Positions 23,584-32,890 of a stretch of DNA of 64,000 bases are shown here, piece after piece. Origin of the DNA: Hyphomicrobiales bacterium. GTDB taxonomy: Bacteria; Pseudomonadota; Alphaproteobacteria; Rhizobiales; Rhizobiaceae. The notes under the pieces are model-generated. The model was not told the origin of the DNA. It worked only from the letters and a program-made list of their open reading frames with translations, and made no database searches. The stretch covers positions 186,001-250,000 of the forward strand of contig UCJA01000006.1 in assembly GCA_900472675.1 (NCBI GenBank), read 5' to 3'. Both the position numbers and the translations under genes were made by a program. Numbering within the stretch: the stretch's first letter is position 1; each line of letters opens with the position of its first letter.

Positions 23584-24559
23584 CTTGGATGGCCGTGGCC
23601 TCAACCAGCGCGTCGATGGCGCTTCGCATCGCACATAGCTCCGAGCGCGATAGCTCCCCCAGAAGAGCCGCGACGTCCTCGAAGACGTCAGCAGTCGCCC
23701 AGAGATATCGACGGCGGCTGACAGGCTTGTGGTGGTTGGCCACGTCCGCTACGGATGAGCCGAGCAACGCGGCGACGTCTTTCCGCGAGATGTCCGCCTT
23801 CCTCAGGCGTGTCACGACCTCGGCTTTCTTCGCCCGTCTGAGGCGGGCGATGTTCTCGCCGTTGAGACCGAGGTGGACGAGAGACGCGTGGTTGCCCGCG
23901 AGATAGGCGGCGTAGCGGTCCTTGGCCGGCGCGTTCTCGATCTTGTTGATAAGGGCCGCCCCGCGCCGCTTTTCTTTCTCCTTCTCCCATTCGGCCCCGT
24001 AGCGCTCAAGTAGCGACCGCTTCCGCTCCGCCACTCTTGCCCGCAGCTCGATGGCATCCAACGTAAGGGCGTAGCGCGTCTTCTTCCGGAAGATGATCCT
24101 GGCAAAGAACGGATTCCGATGAAGATCGGAGCTCCCTCCCCGAGACATGAGATACCCAGACCAAAGGACCGGGTTGAGCTTGTCGGGGGGGACGGGGAAC
24201 TCCTCCAGGATCGCGCGCTTCACCCGCTCGGACACCCAGGAAGGAACGTCGTGGTAATTCGCGTCGGCCAGCTTCGGGAACCCGCCGTTGATTTCGGCTA
24301 TTGCCTTCGCGGCGGCGGCGGCCTCTTCCATCAACAGGTCGGACAGCGCGTACCGCTTCCGCCTGCTCTTCTCGGGCTCGAGGTCGACGGCGACCCCGGC
24401 CTTCACCGCCGACGGGAGCGATATCCAACCATTTAGGTCTTCGCTGAGGACGATGCGCGGCCCATCGAGAAGCAGACTTACCAGGCTGCTGTAGTCGGTA
24501 CCTTTAATGTCCTGCACTAGGTCGGGCAGGACGAGTTTCTCGTGGTCGGTCAGCAGCCT
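23576..24559 (-). CDS. Hypothetical protein linked to vsr and the restriction remnant
   Basis: I do not recognise the 327-residue product. It starts MRLLTDHEKLVLPDLVQDIKGTDYSSLVSLLLDGP and has a long charged helical middle (about residues 175-215, RARVAERKRSLLERYGAEWEKEKEKRRG). It ends with a possible helix-turn-helix-like stretch (TRLRKADISRKDVAALLGSSVADVANHHKP, about 255-285). No nuclease or methyltransferase motif is evident. Its last codons overlap vsr by 8 nt, so they are co-translated. A longer frame to 24637 is open; the 24559 ATG has AGGAAA about 10 nt upstream. It may be an accessory or control protein of the restriction system. Confidence 0.6.
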   Translation of the reverse strand, partial: RLLTDHEKLVLPDLVQDIKGTDYSSLVSLLLDGPRIVLSEDLNGWISLPSAVKAGVAVDLEPEKSRRKRYALSDLLMEEAAAAAKAIAEINGGFPKLADANYHDVPSWVSERVKRAILEEFPVPPDKLNPVLWSGYLMSRGGSSDLHRNPFFARIIFRKKTRYALTLDAIELRARVAERKRSLLERYGAEWEKEKEKRRGAALINKIENAPAKDRYAAYLAGNHASLVHLGLNGENIARLRRAKKAEVVTRLRKADISRKDVAALLGSSVADVANHHKPVSRRRYLWATADVFEDVAALLGELSRSELCAMRSAIDALVEATAIQGD

Positions 24560-24730
24560 CATCTGGCAGGCGTTTCCTCGTGCGTCCGCAGTTCTCAAGT
24601 AGCCCTTTCTCCGACAGTTTCGCGGCGGAGTCGACATCGTTTCAGAAGCCGCCGGCCATTTCTTGATCCTCCGATATACAGGTCAAAATATCCCTCAGCC
24701 AACACCGGTGGCGCGGCGAGGATAACCAAA

Positions 24731-24841
24731 AACGGTAGGATCAAAGACGGAAACGGTAGAGAGAAATGGGAGACCTCATCGAATAAAGTTGACCAGCCCT
24801 AACGCCATTGGATTTCCAGGCGAACGGTAGGTAAACGGTAG
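24731..24841. repeat. Four direct repeats AACGGTAG
   Basis: AACGGTAG occurs at 24731, 24752, 24823 and 24834. The spacings are 21, 71 and 11 bp; the 21 and 11 are close to two and one helical turns. They lie between the tRNA-Phe 3' end and the island operon, in sequence more AT-rich than the surroundings. They could be an operator for the operon starting at 24559 or recombinase arm sites. Confidence 0.45.
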
Positions 24842-24862
24842 AGACTTCAGGAATGCAACATT

Positions 24863-24885
24863 GTTGACACCAATAGGTTGACACC
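24863..24885. repeat. Direct repeat GTTGACACC x2
   Basis: GTTGACACC occurs at 24863-24871 and 24877-24885, 14 bp apart. Each contains TTGACA, a possible -35 element on the plus strand. They lie 35 bp from the tRNA-Phe 3' end. Confidence 0.35.
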
Positions 24886-24919
24886 GAAGCCGCAAGTCAT
24901 TGCTTTTATTGAGGCAAAA

Positions 24920-24995
24920 TGGTGCCCGGAGGCGGATTTGAACCACCGACACGCGGATTTTCAATCCGCTGCTCTACCAACTGAGCTATCCGGGC
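24920..24995 (-). tRNA. tRNA-Phe (GAA)
   Basis: The minus strand reads GCCCGGATAGCTCAGTTGG at the 5' end, a loop containing the anticodon GAA between GGATT and AATCC-type arms, the T-arm GGTTCAAATCC, and an acceptor closing CCGGGCA with an encoded CCA. All cloverleaf arms pair. The 3' end faces the degraded island, the usual side for site-specific integration. Confidence 0.95.
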
Positions 24996-25150
24996 ATCGA
25001 GGCTTTTCAAGGCCTTCCGGTCAAAACCGGCGGGGGAAATCCCCCGGAAGCGAGCGGGGTTATACCATCTTGTTCGGGCATGTCCAGCACCCGATCCGGT
25101 TTTTTTGACAGGTTTGCGAAATTCGCAAAGTGTCTCGAAAACCGGCTCTC

Positions 25151-25372
25151 TCAATCGTCCGAAGGGTCGGCCTTGCTCTCGTCGTCTTCGACCGGAATGG
25201 CATAGGAGCCCTTCAGCCAGCGCGACAGGTCGAGCGTGCGGCAGCGGTCCGAACAGAAGGGATAGTCGTCACGCGAGGAGGGTTTGCCACACTCGGGACA
25301 GGGGCGTGCCTTGCGCAACGGCTCGACCTTGCCGCCCGGCGTGATGGGAAGCGGCTTTTCGGATTTGGTCAT
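25151..25372 (-). CDS. yacG: DNA gyrase inhibitor / zinc protein YacG
   Basis: The 73-residue protein has the zinc-binding set CPECGK...CSDRC (about residues 25-46) in [38 protein letters not shown], the YacG signature, with an acidic tail. YacG in E. coli binds GyrB and blocks DNA binding. It directly follows maf (6 nt), the usual alphaproteobacterial infA - maf - yacG order. The start at 25372 is the ATG giving the family length; the longer open frame to 25543 runs inside maf. Confidence 0.9.
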   Translation of the reverse strand: MTKSEKPLPITPGGKVEPLRKARPCPECGKPSSRDDYPFCSDRCRTLDLSRWLKGSYAIPVEDDESKADPSDD

Positions 25373-25377
25373 TGGGA

Positions 25378-25998
25378 TCAGCCCTCCGGCCAGGATGCCG
25401 CAACGTCGAAGCCTTCCCCTGCCAGAAGCGAGGTGACCTCGTAGAGCGGCAGCCCGACGACATTGGTGTAGGAGCCGGACAGTTTCTGGACGAAGGCTCC
25501 AGCGATGCCCTGTATGGCATAGGCGCCGGCCTTGCCACGCCACTGGCCAGAAGCGATGTAGTTTTCGATCTCGCGGGGCGCAAGACGCTTGAAGCGCACC
25601 TTGGTCTCCACGACCTTCTGTCGGAACTGGCCGCCGGGCGTGACCAGGCAGATGCCGGTATAGACCCAGTGCCCGCGACCGGACAGAAGGTGCAGCGCCG
25701 CGGAGGCCTGTTCGGTATATTCCGTCTTTTCAAGGATCCGGCGACCGACGGCCACCACCGTATCAGCCGACAGGACATAGCTGTGGCGCCAGGCGGGATC
25801 GCGGCCAATGGCGGCAAAGGCGGCTTGCGCCTTCTCGCCGGACAGCCGACGCGCGAGCGACCGCGGATGCTCGGACTTCTTCGGGGTCTCGTCGATATCC
25901 ATCGGCATCAGCCGGGCGGGCGTAATGCCTGCCTGGTTGAGCAGATCGAGACGGCGCGGCGAACCGGAGGCCAGTATCAGCTTTTGTTCCAGCGCCAT
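25378..25998 (-). CDS. maf: Maf family nucleoside triphosphate pyrophosphatase
   Basis: The 206-residue protein has the Maf opening [51 protein letters not shown] and the closing [19 protein letters not shown]. Maf proteins hydrolyse non-canonical or pyrimidine NTPs and were first linked to septum control. It lies between infA and yacG on the same strand, and these genes probably share a transcript. Confidence 0.92.
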   Translation of the reverse strand: MALEQKLILASGSPRRLDLLNQAGITPARLMPMDIDETPKKSEHPRSLARRLSGEKAQAAFAAIGRDPAWRHSYVLSADTVVAVGRRILEKTEYTEQASAALHLLSGRGHWVYTGICLVTPGGQFRQKVVETKVRFKRLAPREIENYIASGQWRGKAGAYAIQGIAGAFVQKLSGSYTNVVGLPLYEVTSLLAGEGFDVAASWPEG

Positions 25999-26046
25999 GG
26001 ATGCCCTTGCAATGCCTTGCCGATGCGCGTTGTCCGCGAACCGGAA

Positions 26047-26265
26047 TTACTTGAAGCGGTAGGTGATGCGGCCCTTGGTCAGGTCGTAGGGCGTCATTTC
26101 GACCAGCACCTTGTCGCCCGCGAGCACGCGGATGCGGTTCTTGCGCATGCGGCCGGCGGTGTGGGCGATGATTTCGTGTTCGTTCTCGAGCTTGACCCGG
26201 AATGTCGCGTTGGGCAGCAATTCCGTAACCACGCCCGGGAATTCAAGGACTTCTTCTTTTGCCAT
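26047..26265 (-). CDS. infA: Translation initiation factor IF-1
   Basis: The 72-residue OB-fold protein has the standard length and sequence: [69 protein letters not shown]-1 binds the ribosomal A site during initiation and is essential. It is followed by maf and yacG. The 129 bp upstream, before the phosphatase gene, probably hold its own promoter. Confidence 0.98.
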   Translation of the reverse strand: MAKEEVLEFPGVVTELLPNATFRVKLENEHEIIAHTAGRMRKNRIRVLAGDKVLVEMTPYDLTKGRITYRFK

Positions 26266-26394
26266 CTAAGGGTTTTCTTCCTGTGTTCGGATATGGGAGC
26301 CAGCAGAGCCAGCCCGCTTGGTCAGAATTTGGGCGGAAACTACACAATCATGTCGCCTTTGTGAACCACGCTTCAGCGCTAATCTCACGACATA

Positions 26395-26874
26395 TCAGGC
26401 AGTTTCCGCGGGGTGCCGGCTGATGCCCGACAGTCGCTCCTCGATCAGACGCCAAAGATGATCGCGAACGTCGCGGTAGGCATCCAGCATCTGCTCGCGG
26501 GAACCGGTCGCAGCGGTCGGATCCATGGTCGGCCAATAGAAGACATCAACTGCATTGGAACGGGTCAGTTCCAGAGCCGCGTGATGGGCTTCCGGCGTCA
26601 GGGTCACAATGAGGTCGAAGTAGTCGTCCTTGAGGTCTTCGAGCGTGCGCGGCTGGTGTCGGCCGATCGAGAGGCCGACTTCCTCCAGCACGACATCCAC
26701 GAAAGGATCGCGCTCCCCCGACCGCACTCCGGCCGACTGGAGGTAGATATCGGAGGACAAGAGCCGTTTTGCAATAGCTTCGGCCATCGGTGAGCGGATG
26801 GAATTCATGCCGCACATGAAGAGGATGGCGCCCGGCCGTGCGCCCTTCTTGTCGGACATGGGGACGGTTTCCAT
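26395..26874 (-). CDS. Low-molecular-weight protein-tyrosine phosphatase family protein
   Basis: The 159-residue protein has an N-terminal P-loop-like segment AILFMCGMNSIRSPMAEAIAKRLL (about residues 16-40), matching the LMW phosphatase C-x5-R-S loop, and a later DPTAATGSREQMLDAYRDVRDHLWRLIEERL. The Asp in WPTMDPTA is the likely general acid. The start is uncertain: TTG at 26880 (overlapping the UPF0262 stop), ATG at 26874 or ATG at 26859 are all in frame. It follows UPF0262 immediately in the hisD operon. Arsenate reductase-type activity is an alternative but no extra cysteine pair is seen. Confidence 0.85.
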   Translation of the reverse strand: METVPMSDKKGARPGAILFMCGMNSIRSPMAEAIAKRLLSSDIYLQSAGVRSGERDPFVDVVLEEVGLSIGRHQPRTLEDLKDDYFDLIVTLTPEAHHAALELTRSNAVDVFYWPTMDPTAATGSREQMLDAYRDVRDHLWRLIEERLSGISRHPAETA

Positions 26875-26876
26875 CG

Positions 26877-27350
26877 TCAACCACGCCAGTAGAGGACGCA
26901 GACCAGCGTGAACAGCCGCCGGGCCGTGTCGAAATCGATGCGGATCTTGCCGCCCAGCCGGTCCGTCAGGGTCTGCGAGCCTTCGTTGTGGATGCCGCGG
27001 CGGCCCATGTCGATCGCTTCGATGCGGCTGGGGGTGGAGGAGCGGATCGCGTCGTAATAGCTTTCGCAGATCATGAAGTAGTCCTTGATGATCCGCCGGA
27101 AGGGCGTGAGCGACAGGATGTGGGTGGCAACCTCCTCGCCGCTTTCCGTGGTGATGCCCAGCATGAGCTTGGAATCCACCAGCGACAGCTTCAGGTGGTA
27201 GGGACCGCCCGCATGACCGAGCGGCTCGAAGCTATTTTCCTCCACGAGATCGAAAATAGCGACCGCCCGCTCGTGTTCCACATCCGGCGTGGAGCGCCCG
27301 ATGGAATCGTCCAGTACGACATCCGAAAGCCGGAAGTCCCCTTGCCCCAC
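26877..27350 (-). CDS. UPF0262 family protein
   Basis: The 157-residue protein matches the conserved rhizobial UPF0262 family: [57 protein letters not shown], then [44 protein letters not shown]. Its function is unknown. It starts with GTG at 27350, just after the hisD stop at 27353, with GGGGG 6 nt upstream, and is coupled to hisD. The same frame is open much further upstream, but that part lies inside hisD. Confidence 0.88.
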   Translation of the reverse strand: MGQGDFRLSDVVLDDSIGRSTPDVEHERAVAIFDLVEENSFEPLGHAGGPYHLKLSLVDSKLMLGITTESGEEVATHILSLTPFRRIIKDYFMICESYYDAIRSSTPSRIEAIDMGRRGIHNEGSQTLTDRLGGKIRIDFDTARRLFTLVCVLYWRG

Positions 27351-27352
27351 GG

Positions 27353-28681
27353 TCAGCCCCCGTGGTTTTGAGAATTGGCGGGTGGCGGACTGGCGTTCAG
27401 CCGGATCGAGACGGAGCGCGCGTGGGCATCGAGACCTTCCGCCTGGGCCAGCGTGATCGCGGCCGGCGCCAGCTGGCGCAACTGGTCGGGGCCAAGCCTC
27501 AGAATGGAGGTGCGCTTGACGAAATCGAGCACACCGAGGCCAGATGAAAAGCGGGCCGAGCGCGCCGTCGGCAGCACGTGGTTGGAACCGCCGACGTAAT
27601 CGCCGATCACTTCGGGCGTATAGCGGCCGACAAAGATCGCCCCGGCGTTGCGGATGCCGGGCAAAAGCGCATCGGGATCGGCGACGGCCAATTCCAGGTG
27701 CTCGGCGGCGATGCGGTTGGCGAGCGGAATAGCGGCCTCGAGGCTCGACACCAGCACCACGGCGCCGAAGTCGCGCCAGCTGGCGGCAGCCGTTTCGGCG
27801 CGCGACAGCGTCTTCAGCTGGCGCTCCACGGCCGCTTCCACGGCCTTGCCGAGCGCTGCATCGGTGGTCATCAGGATCGACTGGGCGCCTGCATCGTGTT
27901 CGGCCTGGGCGAGCAGATCTGCGGCCAGCCAATCGGGATCATTGTCCGAATCGGCGATGACCAGCACTTCGGACGGTCCGGCGATCATGTCGATACCGAC
28001 CGTGCCGAACACATGGCGCTTGGCCGCGGCCACATAGGCGTTGCCGGGGCCGACGATCTTTGCGACCGGCGCAATGGTCTGCGTGCCATAGGCCAGCGCT
28101 GCAACCGCCTGGGCGCCGCCGATCCTATAGATCTCGCTGACACCGGCAATGCGGGCAGCAGCCAGAACGGCGGGGTTGAGCTTGCCGCCATTGGCGGGCA
28201 CGACCATGACGACGCGCGGAACACCGGCAACACGGGCCGGCACGGCGTTCATCAACACCGAGCTCGGATAGCTTGCGGTACCGCCCGGCACATAGAGCCC
28301 GACCGCATCGATGGCCGTCCATCGCGAGCCAAGCCCAACGCCGATGGCATCTTCGTAGATATCGTCCTTTGGCATCTGACGGGCATGGTGCCGCTCGATG
28401 CGTTCGGCGGCCAGCGTCAGCGCCTCGATCACCTGCGGATCGGTCTCGCCAAAGGCGGCATCGATCTCCGCGTCGGTGACGCGAATGCCGGAGGTGGCGA
28501 GATCGACCCCGTCGAAGCGATTGGTGTAATCGATAAGCGCTGCATCGCCCCTGGCGCGAACGTCGTCGATGATGGTCCGCACCGCAGCGTTCACATCTTC
28601 CGAGACTTCCCGCTTGGTGGTCAGAAAAGCGGAAAATCGATCCTCGAAATCCTGCGATGCCTGCTCAAGCCAGATTGCCAA
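27353..28681 (-). CDS. hisD: Histidinol dehydrogenase
   Basis: The 442-residue enzyme catalyses the last two oxidation steps of histidine synthesis, L-histidinol to L-histidine, with NAD and zinc. Family features include [75 protein letters not shown] (zinc/catalytic region), and [25 protein letters not shown]. The start is TTG at 28681; AAGGAA lies 7 nt before it and the next residues match hisD N-termini. It heads the hisD - UPF0262 - phosphatase operon, with DUF2948 just upstream, the normal Rhizobium order. Confidence 0.97.
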   Translation of the reverse strand: MAIWLEQASQDFEDRFSAFLTTKREVSEDVNAAVRTIIDDVRARGDAALIDYTNRFDGVDLATSGIRVTDAEIDAAFGETDPQVIEALTLAAERIERHHARQMPKDDIYEDAIGVGLGSRWTAIDAVGLYVPGGTASYPSSVLMNAVPARVAGVPRVVMVVPANGGKLNPAVLAAARIAGVSEIYRIGGAQAVAALAYGTQTIAPVAKIVGPGNAYVAAAKRHVFGTVGIDMIAGPSEVLVIADSDNDPDWLAADLLAQAEHDAGAQSILMTTDAALGKAVEAAVERQLKTLSRAETAAASWRDFGAVVLVSSLEAAIPLANRIAAEHLELAVADPDALLPGIRNAGAIFVGRYTPEVIGDYVGGSNHVLPTARSARFSSGLGVLDFVKRTSILRLGPDQLRQLAPAAITLAQAEGLDAHARSVSIRLNASPPPANSQNHGG

Positions 28682-28759
28682 GCGGATATTCCTTATGCTT
28701 CAGAGGTATGGTTCGCGTCAGGTGTCGGCAGCCGATCCTACACAGGTTGGAAGGTCCTG

Positions 28760-29191
28760 TCAGGGATGGCGGGGTTTCGATGCCGTTTCCCACGCGCCGC
28801 CGATATCCGCAAGAGCAACTTCGATGCATTCCACGTCGAGTGCAATGGTGGCCGTTCCGGCCAGCACGAGCTCGACCGTTCCTTCCGGGCCCTCGCCCTT
28901 CTGCTGGAAGCGGACGGCCAAGAGACAGAGTACGTCTTCCTTGCGGTTGCGGTCGATGCCGGTGGAGCGCACAGCCATCACGCGCTTGAGCACGAGGGCG
29001 GCCCGGCGACGCTCAAAACCCTTGCGCTTGCGCACGGCCTCTTCCCAGACAAAGCGGTTGGCGGCCAGCGAGAAGATCTTATCGGCAGGAGACCAGCGGA
29101 TGTCGTCGACCTTAAAGACGGCATCCTGGAGATGGGCCGAGACGATGCCGAGGTCATCCAGATCGAGGGCGAGGAGCTTGAGCTCGGTCAT
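28760..29191 (-). CDS. DUF2948 family protein
   Basis: The 143-residue protein corresponds to the conserved alphaproteobacterial DUF2948 family found between murA and hisD. It reads LKLLALDLDDLGIVSAHLQDAVFKVDDIRWSPADKIFSLAANRFVWE and later GTATIALDVECIEVALADIGGAWE. Its function is unknown. The ATG at 29191 is preferred to the in-frame TTG at 29206. It is transcribed towards hisD. Confidence 0.87.
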   Translation of the reverse strand: MTELKLLALDLDDLGIVSAHLQDAVFKVDDIRWSPADKIFSLAANRFVWEEAVRKRKGFERRRAALVLKRVMAVRSTGIDRNRKEDVLCLLAVRFQQKGEGPEGTVELVLAGTATIALDVECIEVALADIGGAWETASKPRHP

Positions 29192-29319
29192 GCGGGTGCT
29201 ATCCAATTCACAGGCTGGCCATCAGGAGGCTGGTTTCGGTCGCTATACTTGCCCCGAGATAGGATGGGGAACCCCAAGACGCAACGTCTGCCGCGTCCCG
29301 GAGCCCCTTCAAATGCTGC

Positions 29320-30162
29320 CTATTTGGGGAAATCGGCCGAAAGGCTGAGCTGCTGCAGCGACTCCATCTCGTTCAGCCGCTCCTTGAACTTCGACGTGAC
29401 GCCATTGTAGGCGATTTCGCCGAGCAGAAGGTGGCGCGGCGCATGGCCGTCTTCGACGATCTTGATCATAGCCTCGCCGGCCCGCACGGGATCGCCCGGC
29501 TGCTGGCCGCTGATCCCGGCAGTCGCCTTCAGCCGCGCGCCGGCCGTCTGGGCATAATCCTCGATGCGGCTTTCGGTCTGGCGCAGCGAACGACCGGCCC
29601 AGTCGGTGCGGAAAGGCCCCGGTGCAACACCGGTAACGCCGATGCCCAGATCCTTGACCTCAGCGGCCAGCGCATCCGAAAAGCCTTCGACCGCGTGCTT
29701 GCTGGCCGCATAATAGCCGGAGCCCGGGAAGCCGATGAAGCCCGCCTGGGAGGTGATGTTGAGAATATTGCCGCGGTGGCGGGCGCGCATGCCGGGCAGC
29801 ACAGCGCGGGTGATGGCAAACAGGCCGAACACGTTGGCGTCGAACATGTCGCGGATTTCCTGCTCCTCGCCCTCCTCGATCGACGCCTGGTAGCCATAGC
29901 CGGCGTTGTTGACGAGAACATCGATGCGGCCGAACTTGTCTTCGGCGGCCTTGACGGCGGCGGCCACCTGCCCGGCATCCGTCACATCGAGATCAAGCGC
30001 CAGACCGTGATCGGAACCTTCCACGAGATCGGCAACGCGGGACTTGTCGCGGGCGGTGACCACGGTCGGCCAGCCGCGCCCGAGCGTCAGCTTTGCGAGC
30101 TCACGGCCAAAGCCTGTAGAGCAGCCTGTGATAAACCATACGGGGGAGGTCGTGTCGGCCAT
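29320..30162 (-). CDS. SDR family oxidoreductase
   Basis: The 280-residue SDR has the cofactor loop TGCSTGFGRELA (about residues 11-22), VNNAGYGY, the serine in NITSQAGFIGFPG, the active site YAASK, and VAPGPFRTDW. This TGCSTGFG form is typical of rhizobial SDRs with 17-beta-hydroxysteroid-dehydrogenase-like substrates, but the substrate is unknown. GGAG stands 7 nt before the ATG at 30162; the open frame to 30261 is leader and crosses the murA terminator. It is inserted between murA and DUF2948. Confidence 0.9.
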   Translation of the reverse strand: MADTTSPVWFITGCSTGFGRELAKLTLGRGWPTVVTARDKSRVADLVEGSDHGLALDLDVTDAGQVAAAVKAAEDKFGRIDVLVNNAGYGYQASIEEGEEQEIRDMFDANVFGLFAITRAVLPGMRARHRGNILNITSQAGFIGFPGSGYYAASKHAVEGFSDALAAEVKDLGIGVTGVAPGPFRTDWAGRSLRQTESRIEDYAQTAGARLKATAGISGQQPGDPVRAGEAMIKIVEDGHAPRHLLLGEIAYNGVTSKFKERLNEMESLQQLSLSADFPK

Positions 30163-30230
30163 GCGATATCTCCAGGAGATCTGACGAAGGGAAGGATGGG
30201 TGGGATCCCTTCTGAGATAGGCATAGAGAA

Positions 30231-30258
30231 AGGGACGGCAAGGTGTGTTGCCGTCCCT
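30231..30258 (-). terminator. murA terminator
   Basis: AGGGACGGCAA and TTGCCGTCCCT form a perfect 11-bp stem with a 6-nt loop 28 bp after the murA stop. On the minus strand a short CTTTCTC follows. Confidence 0.65.
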
Positions 30259-30286
30259 CAAGTCCTTTTAGAACAATCGATGCGTG

Positions 30287-31579
30287 TTACTCGCTGACGC
30301 GTTCCACCACGGCGCCGCAGCGGGTGAGCTTTTCTTCCAGCCGCTCGAAGCCGCGGTCCAGATGGTAGACGCGGTTGACCAAGGTTTCGCCTTCGGCAGC
30401 AAGGCCGGCGATCACCAGCGACACGGATGCGCGCAGGTCGGTCGCCATGACCGGAGCACCCTTCAGCCGCTGCACGCCCTCAACCTTGGCGGTCTGGCCG
30501 GACAGGGTGATGTGGGCGCCGAGGCGGGCCAGTTCCTGCACATGCATGAAGCGGTTTTCAAAGATGGTCTCGGTGATGCTGGAGACGCCGGAAGAGCGCG
30601 TCATCAGCGCCATGAACTGCGCCTGCAGGTCGGTCGGGAAGCCCGGGAAGGGTTCGGTGGTGATATCGACGGGCTGGATGCCATTGCCGTTTCGCACCAC
30701 ACGCAGGCCGGTTTCGGTCGCGGTAATTTCGGCGCCGGCCATGCGCAGGGTATCGAGCGCGGTCTCAAGCAGCGCCCCGTCCGTGCCTTCCAGCACCACG
30801 TCACCGCCGGTCATGGCAACGGCCATGGCATAGGTGCCGGTTTCGATGCGGTCCGGCAGAACCCGGTGGCGGGCGCCGGACAGCGAGGTGACGCCCTCGA
30901 TGGTGATGGTCTGCGTGCCGGCGCCGGAGATCTTGGCGCCCATGGCCGTCAGGCATTTGGCCAGATCGACGATCTCGGGCTCGCGGGCAGCATTTTCGAT
31001 CACCGTGGTGCCGTTCGCAAGCGTTGCCGCCATCATCATGACGTGGGTGGCGCCGACGGAAACTTTTGGGAAGACGTAGCGGCCGCCGACAAGACCGCCC
31101 TTGGGGGCCGTTGCGGTGACGTAGCCGGCATCGACCTCCATGGTGGCGCCGAGCGCCTGCAGGCCATCCAGAAAGAGGTCGACCGGCCGGGTTCCGATGG
31201 CGCAGCCGCCCGGCAGCGAAACGCGCGCCTGGCCCTCGCGGGCAAGCAGCGGGCCGATAACCCAGAAGCTGGCGCGCATCTTGGAAACCAGCTCATAGGG
31301 AGCGGTGGTCTCGACGATGGTGCGGCAGGTGAAGTTGATGGTGCGCGAATAGCCCTCTTCCTGGCGCTCGCGACGGCCATTGACGGCCACATCCACCCCG
31401 TGATTGCCGAGAATCCGCAAGAGCTGCTCGACATCGGCCAGATGCGGCACGTTTTCCAGCGTCAGCGTATCGCTGGTCAGAAGCGATGCAATCATCAGCG
31501 GCAGGGCGGCGTTCTTGGCCCCGGAAATCGGAATAGTGCCCCTCAGCTCGTTGCCGCCGAAGATTCTGATGCGATCCAT
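30287..31579 (-). CDS. murA: UDP-N-acetylglucosamine 1-carboxyvinyltransferase
   Basis: The 430-residue enzyme transfers enolpyruvate from PEP to UDP-GlcNAc, the first committed step of peptidoglycan synthesis. It starts [34 protein letters not shown], with the KNAAL substrate loop. It has [35 protein letters not shown], where the active-site cysteine lies in GGCAIGTRP, and later [14 protein letters not shown]. The two inside-out EPSP-like domains are complete. It has its own terminator downstream. Confidence 0.98.
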   Translation of the reverse strand: MDRIRIFGGNELRGTIPISGAKNAALPLMIASLLTSDTLTLENVPHLADVEQLLRILGNHGVDVAVNGRRERQEEGYSRTINFTCRTIVETTAPYELVSKMRASFWVIGPLLAREGQARVSLPGGCAIGTRPVDLFLDGLQALGATMEVDAGYVTATAPKGGLVGGRYVFPKVSVGATHVMMMAATLANGTTVIENAAREPEIVDLAKCLTAMGAKISGAGTQTITIEGVTSLSGARHRVLPDRIETGTYAMAVAMTGGDVVLEGTDGALLETALDTLRMAGAEITATETGLRVVRNGNGIQPVDITTEPFPGFPTDLQAQFMALMTRSSGVSSITETIFENRFMHVQELARLGAHITLSGQTAKVEGVQRLKGAPVMATDLRASVSLVIAGLAAEGETLVNRVYHLDRGFERLEEKLTRCGAVVERVSE

Positions 31580-31707
31580 ACGTGGTAACTCTTTTCCTTG
31601 AGACAGCGCGAAAGGCCGCGCTCTTAAACGAATTCTGCCGAAGCTTCAATTTTGCGCCTGACAGGCCCGGAGCGTGCGCCCGGAGAAGACAAAGGTGGCG
31701 ACATAGG

Positions 31708-31941
31708 TCACGACGATTCGTCCATTTTTGCGGCAGGCAGGCCTTGCGTCTCGTCGGCAGCACCGGCACGGCGGGCCCGAGACTGGGATTTGCGGCGCAT
31801 GAGGTTCTCGCGCAGCTTGGCGGCAGACTTCGCATGGCGAAGGGCCTCGCGCTTTTCAGCAGCAAGGCGGGCGCGATCGCCGCGGCCCTCGCCCCGGTTC
31901 ACTTCTTCCGAATCATGATCTTCCGCATCGCCGGCCATCAT
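31708..31941 (-). CDS. Conserved small rhizobial protein upstream of murA
   Basis: The 77-residue protein is highly charged: RLAAEKREALRHAKSAAKLRENLMRRKSQSRARRAGAADETQGLPAAKMDESS. The RENLMRRKxQxRxR and GLPAAK segments recur in alphaproteobacteria at this position. No known domain or function is evident. It is probably mostly helical and basic in the middle. Together with murA it forms a conserved pair on the minus strand, 128 bp apart. Confidence 0.72.
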   Translation of the reverse strand: MMAGDAEDHDSEEVNRGEGRGDRARLAAEKREALRHAKSAAKLRENLMRRKSQSRARRAGAADETQGLPAAKMDESS

Positions 31942-32089
31942 CCCTCTTAGCGAAAAAGCAGGTATCCGGGAAGCCGAAGCGCGGTTTTCCCGGCAGATGG
32001 ACAGGAAGATGGAAATTCAAGCTTGCGCTCCAAGGGAAGCTGTGGCAATCACCCCTTCGCCGACGACGCGGCCACCGCGCCGGCCGCAT

Positions 32090-32164
32090 GCTGCTATAGC
32101 TCAGGGGTAGAGCACTCCCTTGGTAAGGGAGAGGCCGAGAGTTCAAATCTCTCTAGCAGCACCA
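32090..32164 (+). tRNA. tRNA-Thr (GGT)
   Basis: The sequence GCTGCTATAGCTCAGGGG opens an acceptor/D-arm pattern. The anticodon loop TTGGTAA between CTCCC and GGGAG gives anticodon GGT. The T-arm GAGTTCAAATCTC and acceptor end TAGCAGCA with an encoded CCA complete it. A run of six T directly follows and would terminate transcription. Confidence 0.96.
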
Positions 32165-32364
32165 TTTTTTCCCCTTTTTGAATTGAATGAAGTCTTGCCC
32201 GGCAAGAATTCCGCGTGTTCTCCTGTCGAAGGGGCGCGCCAGGTCCTATGAGTTTTATCTTGCGATGGATAGATCGCGGGGATGGGCGGGCTTGAATAGA
32301 ACTTGCAGGGCAAGAGCTTAGTCCTCAGGTAGATTTAAGCCCACTAGGTAGAGCTTCTCTCGTT

Positions 32365-32760
32365 ATGGAGCGCCTTATGGGCCCGCCGACCGGCAAACCA
32401 ACCATCGTATCAAAACGGCAGCGACGACGGGAACGGCAGCAACGACGCCATAAGCAGCAGTTCCACCTATACGAGGTCGAATACTTCATCCGGCAGGAAT
32501 ATCCCAAGTGCCCGGGATTAGCCGTTGTGCGCTTCGCTCACCAGATCTGCACCGAACCGAAGAACTGGCGGGATGCCACGATAGCGGAAGCCGTTGATCA
32601 CACTATGCAAAATATGCTGCGGCACGAGTTCACGGACTACGATCATTTGATGTTGGTCGGTGTGCGTCGGAAAGAGGCCCGGCGAAGGGTTCAGCCAAGG
32701 GTCGACGCGATGATTGCCAGTTGGAGGAATAAAGTCGCGTGCGTTAACGAGTGCTTATGA
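32365..32760 (+). CDS. DUF2293 domain protein
   Basis: The 131-residue protein has a basic N-terminus (SKRQRRRERQQRRHKQQ) followed by a domain resembling DUF2293: VEYFIRQEYPKCPGLAVVRFAHQIC, IAEAVDHTMQNMLRHEFTDYDHLMLVGVRRKEARRRVQPRVDAMIASW. The closing HxxTDYDxLLxxGxxRxxAR pattern is the family's clearest mark. Its function is unknown. The gene stands alone after tRNA-Thr, separated by about 200 bp. Confidence 0.68.
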   Translation: MERLMGPPTGKPTIVSKRQRRRERQQRRHKQQFHLYEVEYFIRQEYPKCPGLAVVRFAHQICTEPKNWRDATIAEAVDHTMQNMLRHEFTDYDHLMLVGVRRKEARRRVQPRVDAMIASWRNKVACVNECL

Positions 32761-32890
32761 CGGCATTCAGTGCCAGGACCGTAACTGCGATGGCAAGGTG
32801 ATGACATCCCGGAATTGGAAAAAGGGCAATTGACTCTCGAAACGAAGCAGAACAAAATAAGAACATAGCCGGTTTTCAGGAGCGCCAACC

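Noticed and set aside
24640..24920. CRISPR array
   Set aside because: The repeats are only 8 to 9 bp with irregular spacing and no cas gene is present.
20880..25000. Prophage
   Set aside because: No integrase, capsid, portal, terminase or lysis gene is recognisable; the region is better described as a small degraded island.
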